63,136 nucleotides of DNA. It comes from Capnocytophaga sp. GTDB lineage: Bacteria > Bacteroidota > Bacteroidia > Flavobacteriales > Flavobacteriaceae. Each line of letters starts with the position of its first letter. Positions within the stretch are counted from its first letter, which is position 1. The position numbers and the translations under genes were made by a program. The notes under the pieces are model-generated. The model ran no database searches. It was not told the DNA's origin and saw nothing but the letters and a program-made list of their open reading frames with translations. The stretch is taken from contig JAUMUT010000009.1 of the NCBI GenBank assembly GCA_030530525.1, positions 1 through 63,136 of the forward strand. Reading direction: 5' to 3'. Below, piece after piece: positions 56,224 through 63,136 of the stretch.

Positions 56224-56433
56224 TAGCTATAAAAATATATTTTAAATTATATCTAAAATATTTTTTAGTTGCAATAATAGATTGTGAATTATATCTAAAA
56301 TATTTTTTATCTATAAGAATTAGCAAGAAATTATATATAAAATAATTTTAAGTTATAAAAATAGGTTAGAAATTATACATAAAATATTTTTTAGGTTATT
56401 TATATTAACAAAAATAATAGCTAATAATAAAAA
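56224..56433 (-). repeat. Degenerate AT-rich array, 42-bp (2 x 21) period
   Basis: AATTATA(T/C)(C/A)TAAAATA recurs at 56245, 56287, 56329 and 56371, exactly 42 bp apart, with a second, more diverged 21-bp half after each. On the minus strand, one frame gives alternating heptads: KNILCII, KIILYII, KNILDII, KNILDII and, between them, variants such as SNLFL-stop-L and HNLLLQL; FLLLAII precedes them at 56433-56413. The KNILDII heptad resembles KSLVDIS of the 34-kb array, and here too the array begins at the T-run of a nested-hairpin terminator. Several stops exclude translation. The rest of the gap to 56137 is AT-rich without recognisable content. Confidence 0.75.
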
Positions 56434-56483
56434 AAAGACTAAAATACAGCTATTGAATATAGCTATGATTTATTTTAGTCTTT
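56429..56483 (-). terminator. Long nested-hairpin terminator of the AmpG-like gene
   Basis: A perfect 13-bp stem, AAAGACTAAAATA (56434-56446) with its complement at 56471-56483, encloses a 24-nt loop holding a second 6-bp stem (AGCTAT 56448-56453 with ATAGCT 56459-56464). Eight T follow on the minus strand. Confidence 0.88.
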
Positions 56484-56516
56484 GTAATAGATTTATTTTT
56501 ATAAATATAATTTTTT

Positions 56517-57794
56517 TTAGCTGTTTTTTACTTTGTCATCAGGGTGCGCAAATGGTACGAACCACGTCATAAGCAGTGCTGGAATAGTGCAAATCATTAC
56601 CAAGAGGAAGAAATGCTTATATCCTAATAATGTACTAAGCTCGCCACTTATCATTCCTGGTACGGCAACCCCCAAATTCATTAAGCTGTTGGCAAAAGCA
56701 TAGTGTGTCATCTGGTAATTTCCTGGCGCAATCTGTTGCATCATAAATAATGTAAGCCCAACAAACCCGAAGCCATAGCCAAAGTATTCGAAGACAATCC
56801 CTGTACTAATGAACCATAAATTATCAGGCTGGATATAAGCAAAAATTAAATATACCACAAAGGGAATGTTAAAGGCACAAGCCAAAGTAAATAGAGACCT
56901 CTTTAATCCTAAGTGTGAAACGAAGTACCCCGCAGCAATAGACCCTATAATGAAGGCAAGCGCACCGAATGTACCATATACTAACCCATAGGATTCGTTG
57001 CTTAAACCTATTCCGCCTTTTTCTATCCCAGCTTTGAGGAACAATGGGGCAACTTTCATTGCCAATCCTTCTGCAAGCCGATATATTATGATGAATAAAA
57101 GATAATAGAGAATATATTTTTTCTTAAAGAAATCAGCAAAAATAGCTATTAGGTTGTTTATCTTGTCCGAGAAAGTACCTGTCATTTTCTGGTGCTTATC
57201 TTTCGGCACCGCAAAGATATGATAAAGACCAACAAGCCCCAAGATAATGGCGCAGATACCAATTATTACTTGCCAAGACTCCACAACACTGAACCCTTGT
57301 GCACGTACTAGCCAGCCAGCTAAGAAAACCAAACCTCCGTTTGCCAGCACCTTAGCCAAGTTGTAGAAAGCACCTTGCCACCCCGAGTAAATACTTTGTG
57401 TAGAGGTGTCCAATTGTTCCATATACACCCCATCGCCAGCTATATCGTGCATAGAACCACTAAACGCAATGAGCCACATCAAGGTTAAGCATATAGGAAA
57501 GAAGTTGGGCAAGGGCAAAGAAAAGACAACAAGCCCAAACAGCACAGCCGAAAGGATTTCTGTTAAAATAATATACTGTCGCTTCGTCCCGAAAAGTTCC
57601 ATTATAATACTAAGAAGTGGTTTAAATGACCACGTTAAGGTAATTAAGGAAGTCCAAAACGTAATAGATTTGTCAGGAATGCCCATATCTTGTAAGAAAA
57701 TAGGCGCAACCAACGAAAGCATTATATACGGAAGCCCCATAGCAAAATAAACACTTGGCACCCACAAAATAGGAGATTGTTTTGTCTTTTTCAT
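56517..57794 (-). CDS. AmpG/SLC33-like MFS transporter
   Basis: A 425-residue inner-membrane transporter with about 12 hydrophobic segments. The N-terminal segment SPILWVPSVYFAMGLPYIMLSLVAPIFLQDMGIPDKSITFWTSL has the character of AmpG muropeptide permeases and the SLC33 branch, as does the region AFSGSMHDIAGDGVYMEQLDTSTQSIYSGWQGAFYN. Import of a peptidoglycan fragment or of an amino-sugar conjugate is plausible but not shown. The ATG at 57794 is preferred over an upstream in-frame start at 57824, which lies in the -7 box. Confidence 0.8.
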   Translation of the reverse strand: MKKTKQSPILWVPSVYFAMGLPYIMLSLVAPIFLQDMGIPDKSITFWTSLITLTWSFKPLLSIIMELFGTKRQYIILTEILSAVLFGLVVFSLPLPNFFPICLTLMWLIAFSGSMHDIAGDGVYMEQLDTSTQSIYSGWQGAFYNLAKVLANGGLVFLAGWLVRAQGFSVVESWQVIIGICAIILGLVGLYHIFAVPKDKHQKMTGTFSDKINNLIAIFADFFKKKYILYYLLFIIIYRLAEGLAMKVAPLFLKAGIEKGGIGLSNESYGLVYGTFGALAFIIGSIAAGYFVSHLGLKRSLFTLACAFNIPFVVYLIFAYIQPDNLWFISTGIVFEYFGYGFGFVGLTLFMMQQIAPGNYQMTHYAFANSLMNLGVAVPGMISGELSTLLGYKHFFLLVMICTIPALLMTWFVPFAHPDDKVKNS

Positions 57795-57821
57795 AAAGAT
57801 TTTTTTTAGAAAATAATAGTG

Positions 57822-57829
57822 CAAAAATA
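57822..57829 (-). promoter_or_regulatory. -7 box of the AmpG-like gene
   Basis: TATTTTTG on the minus strand, 27 bp before the start codon; no TTG upstream. Confidence 0.5.
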
Positions 57830-57964
57830 CTAATTTTTTCAGACTTTTCTAAGAGAATTATAGATAAAATTAAGAGTAATGTATTGTTTTTTTGTAAAAA
57901 GAAAGAAAATAAAAAAAAGACAAAAAAATATTATTTAAAAGGCAAATATATTCTCAAAAAATAG

Positions 57965-57972
57965 TATTTTTG
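57965..57972 (+). promoter_or_regulatory. -7 box of the IPExxxVDY-pyk operon
   Basis: TATTTTTG, 35 bp before the start codon of the first gene; no TTG at the ideal spacing. Confidence 0.5.
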
Positions 57973-58007
57973 CACCCAAGATAAAATAACGGAAATGGTA
58001 TAGCTAA

Positions 58008-58541
58008 ATGAAGTTTGTTTTAGAGTTTGATGAAGATTTTGAAGAGCGAGAATTGTTCATTGCTATACATTCTCCTGCCGAGCCTCATAGGTTGGCGTAT
58101 TGGTTCAATAGAATGTCTCAGGTGCGCTTTGTACGAGCCTTAGAAGATTTTTATGACAAAGAAAGTGAGCAATATTTCCCGTTTTTCCATTGGGAAAACG
58201 ATGCCGAACAATGGTTTTTAATAGCAAATAAGCGAATAGAAATAAGCCAAGGCGAGGGGCTTTTTTATGAAATAGAAAAACGATTTTTCTTGCTAAAAGA
58301 ATTTCCAAAAGTAGATTATTTCTTACGAATTTCTAATTATTCCGAAAAGGAAAATTATCTATCATTGTTAAAAAAAATACAATGGATTGATTATTTTTTT
58401 GAAATAGAAGAAAATCTATCCGAAAAAGAAAGCACGAAAACAAAAAATAATATAATAAAATTAAAAACAAAATTAACTTTTGAATATGTTAAGGACGAAA
58501 AAAACCAAAATTGTAGCAACACTTGGGCCAGCTACCGATAA
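58008..58541 (+). CDS. IPExxxVDY family protein
   Basis: A 177-residue cytoplasmic protein of the IPExxxVDY family, which precedes pyruvate kinase in many Bacteroidota. The signature is seen as LKEFPKVDYFLRI (about residues 96-108), where LKE replaces IPE. No enzymatic motif is known. Its 3' end runs 56 bp into pyk in another frame, so the two are translationally coupled; the last 18 residues (after about 160) are encoded by the overlap. A regulatory or structural link to pyruvate kinase is only a guess from this conserved order. Confidence 0.85.
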   Translation: MKFVLEFDEDFEERELFIAIHSPAEPHRLAYWFNRMSQVRFVRALEDFYDKESEQYFPFFHWENDAEQWFLIANKRIEISQGEGLFYEIEKRFFLLKEFPKVDYFLRISNYSEKENYLSLLKKIQWIDYFFEIEENLSEKESTKTKNNIIKLKTKLTFEYVKDEKNQNCSNTWASYR

Positions 58542-59919
58542 TCCTGAGATACTTAGAAAAATGATTCAGGCAGGAGCAAACGTTTTCCGAATCAATTTCT
58601 CTCACGCCGATTATGAAGAAGTAATCAGCCGTATAAAAATGGTTCGTTCCATCAGTGAAGAAATAGGAACAAACGTTGCTCTTTTAGCAGACTTGCAAGG
58701 TCCTAAGCTCCGTGTAGGCGTAATGGAAGATAACGTTTTTGTAAATGATGGCGATACGATAACTTTTGTTACAGGCGAGCCTTTCGTGGGCGACCAAACT
58801 CGGGTGTATATGAATTATACTCAATTTCCAAAAGACGTAAAAGAAGGCGAACGCATTTTGCTTGATGACGGAAAATTAATCTTTGAAGTAGTTTCTTCTA
58901 ACCAAGAAGATGAAGTGGTAGCCAAAGTAATACAAGGTGGAGCTTTAAAATCTAAAAAAGGAGTAAATTTACCAAATACAGATATTTCTTTGCCTGCACT
59001 TACAGAAAAAGATATTCGTGATGCTGTTTTTGCTATCGGGCAAGAAGTAGATTGGATTGCGCTTTCTTTCGTTCGTCACGCCAAAGATATTGAAGATTTA
59101 CGAAAACTTATTCAAGAAAATACAGAGCTAAAAATTCCTATTATCGCTAAAATAGAAAAACCAGAAGCATTGGCAAATATTGACGAAATTATCGCTAATT
59201 GCCAAGGACTTATGGTAGCTCGTGGCGACCTTGCCGTAGAAACTCCTGCACACGAAGTACCGCTAAGACAAAAAGAATTGGTTAGCAAAGCGAAAAAAGC
59301 AAGAATACCGGTTATCATTGCTACGCAAATGATGGAAACAATGATTGACAGCCTTACACCTACTCGTGCCGAAGTAAATGACGTAGCCAATTCGGTTATT
59401 GATGGAGCTGATGCCGTAATGCTTTCTGCGGAAACTTCAATGGGGAAATATCCTGTACAAGTAATTGAAAGAATGGCTAAAATAGTTGCCAGCGTAGAAA
59501 ATTCGGAATTTGTGAGCGTACCAAAAGTTCCGCCTATCCCAAGTAGCGATGTAGAACGTTATGTAACACGCTCTATCTGTTATAGCGCATCTGTAATGGC
59601 TACGGATATGAAAGCCAAAGTTATTTCTACCCTTACCAATAGTGGTTATACAGCGTTTCAAATTTCCGCATTGCGCCCAGATGCACATATATTAGTATTT
59701 ACTTCTAATAAAAGATTACTTTCTAAACTTAGCCTTTTGTGGGGGGTAACTACTTATTTTTACGATAGATATGTTTCCACAGACCAAACCGTGGAAGATA
59801 TTAACCAAATAGCTTGCCAGAAAGAACACGTAGAGAGTGGAGATATTATCATTAGTCTTAGCTCTATGCCTGTACAAGCAAAAGGGCAAGTTAATACCAT
59901 CCGAGTAACTCGTATTTAA
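58486..59919 (+). CDS. pyk: Pyruvate kinase
   Basis: A 477-residue glycolytic enzyme converting phosphoenolpyruvate and ADP to pyruvate and ATP. It begins LRTKKTKIVATLGPATDNPE. Active-site pieces include FRINFSHADYEE, ADLQGPKLRVG, ALSFVRHAKDIEDL, IAKIEKPEAL, GLMVARGDLAVE, ATQMMETMIDSLTPTRAEVNDVANSVIDGADAVMLSAETSMGKYP. The C-terminal allosteric domain starts near 350. ATG 58486 is preferred over the TTG at 58480. The gene overlaps the preceding one by 56 bp. Confidence 0.97.
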   Translation: MLRTKKTKIVATLGPATDNPEILRKMIQAGANVFRINFSHADYEEVISRIKMVRSISEEIGTNVALLADLQGPKLRVGVMEDNVFVNDGDTITFVTGEPFVGDQTRVYMNYTQFPKDVKEGERILLDDGKLIFEVVSSNQEDEVVAKVIQGGALKSKKGVNLPNTDISLPALTEKDIRDAVFAIGQEVDWIALSFVRHAKDIEDLRKLIQENTELKIPIIAKIEKPEALANIDEIIANCQGLMVARGDLAVETPAHEVPLRQKELVSKAKKARIPVIIATQMMETMIDSLTPTRAEVNDVANSVIDGADAVMLSAETSMGKYPVQVIERMAKIVASVENSEFVSVPKVPPIPSSDVERYVTRSICYSASVMATDMKAKVISTLTNSGYTAFQISALRPDAHILVFTSNKRLLSKLSLLWGVTTYFYDRYVSTDQTVEDINQIACQKEHVESGDIIISLSSMPVQAKGQVNTIRVTRI

Positions 59920-59962
59920 TTTTCTTTGCCATAGGGAAAATAGTATATAAGTGAATGAAAAG

Positions 59963-59993
59963 CACGAATTGTAATTATACGATTCGTGTTTTT
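59963..59993 (+). terminator. Terminator of pyk
   Basis: CACGAATTGTA (59963-59973) pairs with TACGATTCGTG (59978-59988) around ATTA with one G-U pair, then T5. Confidence 0.88.
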
Positions 59994-60027
59994 ACTTTTT
60001 ATACTGGAAAATTAAGAATAAATTTCG

Positions 60028-60035
60028 TATCTTTG
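60028..60035 (+). promoter_or_regulatory. -7 box of the small membrane protein gene
   Basis: TATCTTTG, giving a leader of about 65 nt before ATG 60106. Confidence 0.5.
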
Positions 60036-60105
60036 CCTGAAAATCAAAACGTGAAAAAGAATTACGGAAAAGTTTTTTCTCCGTTCCAAAATTTCCTTTA
60101 AAATA

Positions 60106-60336
60106 ATGAAAAAAGTAGATAATAAAAATAATTTCTATAAAATAAGCCTTGCCGAATGCTGTTGTTTCGTAGGCTTGTTTTATTTTTTTGCTTCTTTTTT
60201 CCTATATTTTTATTTTTGGAAAGATGTAGAAATCCTTTTATATCATTTATTTCGGAGTAGTATTATATTCTTGATAGGGTTATGTATCCTTTTAGGAAGT
60301 TATATTCTTGAAAAAAATTCCTTTATAAAGAAATAA
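60106..60336 (+). CDS. Small two-helix membrane protein, unknown
   Basis: A 76-residue protein with two hydrophobic segments (about residues 17-37 and 48-67), separated by a short loop (FWKDVEILLYHLFRS). Both ends are basic (MKKVDNKNN and EKNSFIKK), and the first helix begins with a cysteine cluster (ECCCF). The -7 box, ATG in an AT-rich context and clean stop support it as a gene; I do not recognise a family. It lies between pyk and the GH2 gene and may be transcribed alone. Confidence 0.6.
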   Translation: MKKVDNKNNFYKISLAECCCFVGLFYFFASFFLYFYFWKDVEILLYHLFRSSIIFLIGLCILLGSYILEKNSFIKK

Positions 60337-60375
60337 AAATGATAATGCCTCTTATGGCTTTTTAACTAAAAATTA

Positions 60376-60383
60376 TACATTCG
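60376..60383 (+). promoter_or_regulatory. Possible -7 box of the GH2 gene
   Basis: TACATTCG, one base off TAnnTTTG, 23 bp before the start codon. A weak GCC/GGC hairpin lies just upstream. Confidence 0.35.
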
Positions 60384-60406
60384 AATAAAATTTTAATTAT
60401 TTTATA

Positions 60407-62884
60407 ATGAAAAAAATATTTGTATCTTTATTCCTTCTTGGAATGCCTATGATTAATTTTGCTCAAACTAAGCAAACGCTCCAAAAGAATTGGAAATTCA
60501 CGCGGGAAGATAATTCTTCGTTTGCTCAACCAAATTTTAATGATACCAAGTGGCAAAGCATTTCCATTCCTCACGATTGGGCTATTTATGGTCCTTTTGA
60601 TATGGAAAATGATATCCAAAGAACTGCTATAAAGCAAGACGGACAAAAGGAAGCCATTGAACACGCAGGGCGAACAGGCGGATTACCATTTGTAGGCACT
60701 GGCTGGTACAGAACAAGTTTTGACGTGCCCGATTTGGCTACCAACAAAAAAGTTTTTATTCAGTTAGATGGCGCTATGAGCAACCCCGAAGTATTTATAA
60801 ACGGGAAAAAAGCAGGCGAATGGCACAACGGCTACAATACTTTCTTTTTAGATATTTCTTCTTTGGTAAAAAATAAAAACAATACCCTTGCCGTGCGTTT
60901 AAATAATCTTACTCAAATGTCGCGTTGGTATCCTGGGGCGGGGCTTTACCGAAATGTTCATATTATTACCAAAAACGAAACGCATATCCCTATCTGGGGC
61001 GTGCATATTACCACTCCCGAAATTCAATCCAAATTTGCAAAAATTGATATAAAAACCGAATTTGTTAGCCAAAATAATTCTGATTTGGAAGTAGAAACCG
61101 AAATTTTTAACCCAAAAGGAGAAAAAGTAGGACAAAGTAGAACAAAAACTAACCAATATACTTCTAATAACACTATTCCGCAAGAGATTTTTATTGATAA
61201 TCCACAATTGTGGGATATTCAGCAACCAAATTTATATAAAGCAATAACCAAATTATATAAAAATGGACAGCTGAAAGACCAAACAGAAACTACTTTCGGT
61301 ATCCGCTCGATAGAAACAAAACCCAATGATGGTCTTTACCTAAACGGAAAGAAAATTAAACTAAAAGGAGTGTGTCTTCACCACGATTTGGGCGCACTTG
61401 GTGCAGCGGTAAATGAAGCAGCTATCCGTAGGCAAATTCGTTTAATGCAAGAAATGGGGGCGAATGCAATTCGTACTTCGCACAATATGCCTGCGCCAGA
61501 GTATGTAAAAATAGCCGACGAAATGGGTATGTTGCTTGCTGTGGAAAGTTTTGACGAGTGGGCGATAGCAAAAGTACAAAACGGTTATCATCTATACTTC
61601 AAAGATTGGGCAGAAAAAGATTTGACTAATTTAGTAAAGCATTACCGCAATAATCCGAGCGTAATTATGTGGTTTATCGGCAATGAAGTAGAAGAACAAA
61701 GTAATATAGAAGGTTCGCGTGTGGCGCGTTTTCTTCAAGATATTATTCGTCGATATGACGGCACTCGCCCAATATCCAACGGAATGGACAGGCCAGATGA
61801 TATCCTCCGAAATAATATGGCCGCAACAATGGATTTAGTTGGTTTCAACTACCGACCATTCAAATACGAAGAAGCTTATAAAAAACTACCGCAACAATTA
61901 TTACTTGGAAGTGAAACTGTATCCACCATCAGCTCGCGCGGGGTATATAAATTTCCAGTAGAACGAAAAGCGATGCCAAAATACCCAGACCAACAAACTT
62001 CTTCATATGATGTGGAACACTGCGGTTGGTCTAACTTACCCGAAGATAATTTTATGTACGACGAGGAATTACCTTATATGATAGGTGAATTTATTTGGAC
62101 AGGGATAGATTACCTTGGCGAACCTACGCCGTATTATGTAGAGTGGCCTGCTCACAGTTCATATTTTGGGGCTGTCGACCTTGCAACTTTACCAAAAGAT
62201 AGATTTTATTTGTACCGCTCGCACTGGAATAATTCCGAAGAAACGTTGCACATATTGCCGCACTGGAATTGGGAAGGAAGAGAAGGAGAAGTAACGCCAA
62301 TTTTCGTATATACTAATTACCCAACAGCCGAATTGTTTATAAATGGTAAGAGCCAAGGCAAACAAACAAAAGATGTAAGTATTCCGCTAAGAGAAACAGA
62401 AAACGAAGAATCGCAGAAGACTTTCCAACGACAAAAACGTTATCGCCTGATGTGGATGAATACTAAATATGAGCCAGGTTCTGTTAAAGTAGTTGCTTAT
62501 AACGATAAAGGGCAAGCGGTGGCAGAAAAAGAAATACACACTGCAGGCAAACCTTACGAACTTAAACTCACCGCAGACAGAAGTCAAATAAAAGCCGACG
62601 GACAAGACCTTGCCTACATTACGGTAGAAGTAGTGGATAAAGACGGAAATATATGCCCAAATATAAATCAATTGGTGCAGTTTGAGGTTAAAGGAGCGGG
62701 AAAATTCCGTGCATCGGCGAATGGTGATGCTACCTCGTTAGATTTGTTCCACCTACCTAAAATGCATCTTTTTAACGGAAAATTAGTAGCGATAGTACAA
62801 GCAGGCGAGAAGGCAGGCGAAATTACTTTCCAAGCAAAAAGCAAAAACCTAAAAACTAATTCCGTGAAAATACAAGTGAAATAA
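60407..62884 (+). CDS. Secreted GH2 glycosidase, probably beta-galactosidase
   Basis: An 825-residue glycoside hydrolase family 2 enzyme. The signal peptide ends at NFAQ (residue 20) without a lipobox or a T9SS C-terminal domain, so it is periplasmic. Jelly-roll N-terminal domain (WQSISIPHDWAIYGPFD, FVGTGWYRTSF), Ig-like middle domain, TIM barrel with LKGVCLHHDLGALGAA and RTSHNMPAPEY. The acid/base is Glu427 in FIGNEVEE and the nucleophile Glu503 in LLGSETVST. A DUF4982-like region and a C-terminal bacterial Ig-like domain (LKLTADRSQIKADGQDLAYITVEVVDKDG) follow. The GSET-type nucleophile motif is common in beta-galactosidases; it could trim galactose from N-glycans imported by the 34-43 kb locus. 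Substrate inferred. Confidence 0.9.
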   Translation: MKKIFVSLFLLGMPMINFAQTKQTLQKNWKFTREDNSSFAQPNFNDTKWQSISIPHDWAIYGPFDMENDIQRTAIKQDGQKEAIEHAGRTGGLPFVGTGWYRTSFDVPDLATNKKVFIQLDGAMSNPEVFINGKKAGEWHNGYNTFFLDISSLVKNKNNTLAVRLNNLTQMSRWYPGAGLYRNVHIITKNETHIPIWGVHITTPEIQSKFAKIDIKTEFVSQNNSDLEVETEIFNPKGEKVGQSRTKTNQYTSNNTIPQEIFIDNPQLWDIQQPNLYKAITKLYKNGQLKDQTETTFGIRSIETKPNDGLYLNGKKIKLKGVCLHHDLGALGAAVNEAAIRRQIRLMQEMGANAIRTSHNMPAPEYVKIADEMGMLLAVESFDEWAIAKVQNGYHLYFKDWAEKDLTNLVKHYRNNPSVIMWFIGNEVEEQSNIEGSRVARFLQDIIRRYDGTRPISNGMDRPDDILRNNMAATMDLVGFNYRPFKYEEAYKKLPQQLLLGSETVSTISSRGVYKFPVERKAMPKYPDQQTSSYDVEHCGWSNLPEDNFMYDEELPYMIGEFIWTGIDYLGEPTPYYVEWPAHSSYFGAVDLATLPKDRFYLYRSHWNNSEETLHILPHWNWEGREGEVTPIFVYTNYPTAELFINGKSQGKQTKDVSIPLRETENEESQKTFQRQKRYRLMWMNTKYEPGSVKVVAYNDKGQAVAEKEIHTAGKPYELKLTADRSQIKADGQDLAYITVEVVDKDGNICPNINQLVQFEVKGAGKFRASANGDATSLDLFHLPKMHLFNGKLVAIVQAGEKAGEITFQAKSKNLKTNSVKIQVK

Positions 62885-62925
62885 TTTTTAGTTTATTTTA
62901 TATAGAATAATTAATAATTATAAAA

Positions 62926-63136
62926 CCTCCCCCTTTCCCCCTCCAAAGGGGGATTTTTTTATTTTTACCATTTTATTTGTTATAAGCATACGAATAATTT
63001 ATAAAACACTCCTCCTTTTACCCTCCAAAGGGGGATTTTTTTTATTTTTACCATTTTATTTGTTATAAGCATACGAATAATTTATAAAACCTCCCCCTTT
63101 CCCCCTCCAAAGGGGGATTTTTTTATTTTTACCATT
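62926..63136 (+). repeat. Tandem 82-bp repeats carrying the G/C-run palindrome, right edge
   Basis: CCAAAGGGGGATT occurs at 62943, 63025 and 63107, exactly 82 bp apart. Each unit includes the C-rich/G-rich hairpin, a T-run, TACCATTTTATTTGTTATA and AGCATACGAATAATTTATAA. The middle copy has base changes in its C-run; copies one and three are identical across the core. The array runs off the end of the window. The reverse complement of its core is found at 1-120. Confidence 0.88.
62929..62960 (+). terminator. Terminator formed by the first right-hand repeat copy
   Basis: CCCCCTTT (62929-62936) pairs with AAAGGGGG (62945-62952) around an 8-nt loop, followed by ATTTTTTT. This genomic repeat thus supplies the terminator of the GH2 gene. 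Confidence 0.8.

Noticed and set aside
58572-58590. Sequence in pyk resembling the 18-bp element (AACGTTTTCCG)
   Set aside because: Lies inside coding sequence, with a mismatch in the core; similar strings also occur in purH by chance.

Overview
The window looks like a chromosomal segment of a low-GC Flavobacteriia species, most likely Capnocytophaga or a close relative. The reasons are the gliding gene gldJ followed by murF, a type IX secretion substrate with its PorP/SprF partner, SusC/SusD pairs, promoters of the Bacteroidota type (TTG, 19-20 bp, TAnnTTTG), and a five-gene SusC-SusD-GH18 locus with the layout I remember for the Capnocytophaga canimorsus glycoprotein-deglycosylation (Gpd) locus. 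I see no insertion sequence, prophage, CRISPR array or integrase. The species call is an inference.

Layout. 1-120: two copies of a G/C-run repeat, also found in the opposite orientation at the right end. 184-975: DUF6261 protein. 1237-9282: one promoter and six co-directional genes: two leucine-rich-repeat lipoproteins, a four-domain lipocalin-like lipoprotein, a T9SS reprolysin-type metalloprotease with TSP3 repeats, and a PorP/SprF protein. 9281-16146: an unknown lipoprotein, a small PUA/EVE-like protein, rsmG, an M1 aminopeptidase, a PepSY-like periplasmic protein and purH. 16262-34015: a complete maltose/starch utilisation locus. 34045-34296: a degenerate 21-bp repeat array. 34346-42856: an N-glycan utilisation locus with a GH18 endoglycosidase. 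43065-45173: dut and a flippase. 45417-45487: tRNA-Gln. 45634-55567: DUF2723 transferase, gldJ, murF, tig, clpP, clpX. 55592-57829: a PH-domain membrane protein, a second repeat array and an AmpG-like transporter. 57965-62960: an IPExxxVDY protein, pyk, a small membrane protein and a secreted GH2 enzyme.

How the genes work together. In the maltose locus, a GH13 lipoprotein, SusD, SusE and SusC would capture and import maltodextrins. A periplasmic GH13 and the GH97 enzyme (SusB) would trim them, an MFS permease would carry maltose across the inner membrane, and GH65 phosphorylase plus beta-phosphoglucomutase would make glucose 6-phosphate. A LacI-type regulator lies in the middle, and one 18-bp element is shared by the susC promoter and the divergent GH13 promoters. 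In the second locus, a GH18 endoglycosidase, a catalytically dead GH18-like lipoprotein, a LamG lipoprotein and SusD/SusC would release and import N-glycans; the GH2 enzyme at the right end could take part in trimming them.

The least explained structures are two AT-rich arrays with an exact 21-bp (or 2 x 21-bp) period. Each starts directly behind an unusually long nested-hairpin terminator, and each keeps one reading frame of heptads resembling K-S-L-x-D-I-S. The six-gene cassette at 1.4-9.2 kb is the best candidate for an undescribed protein system.
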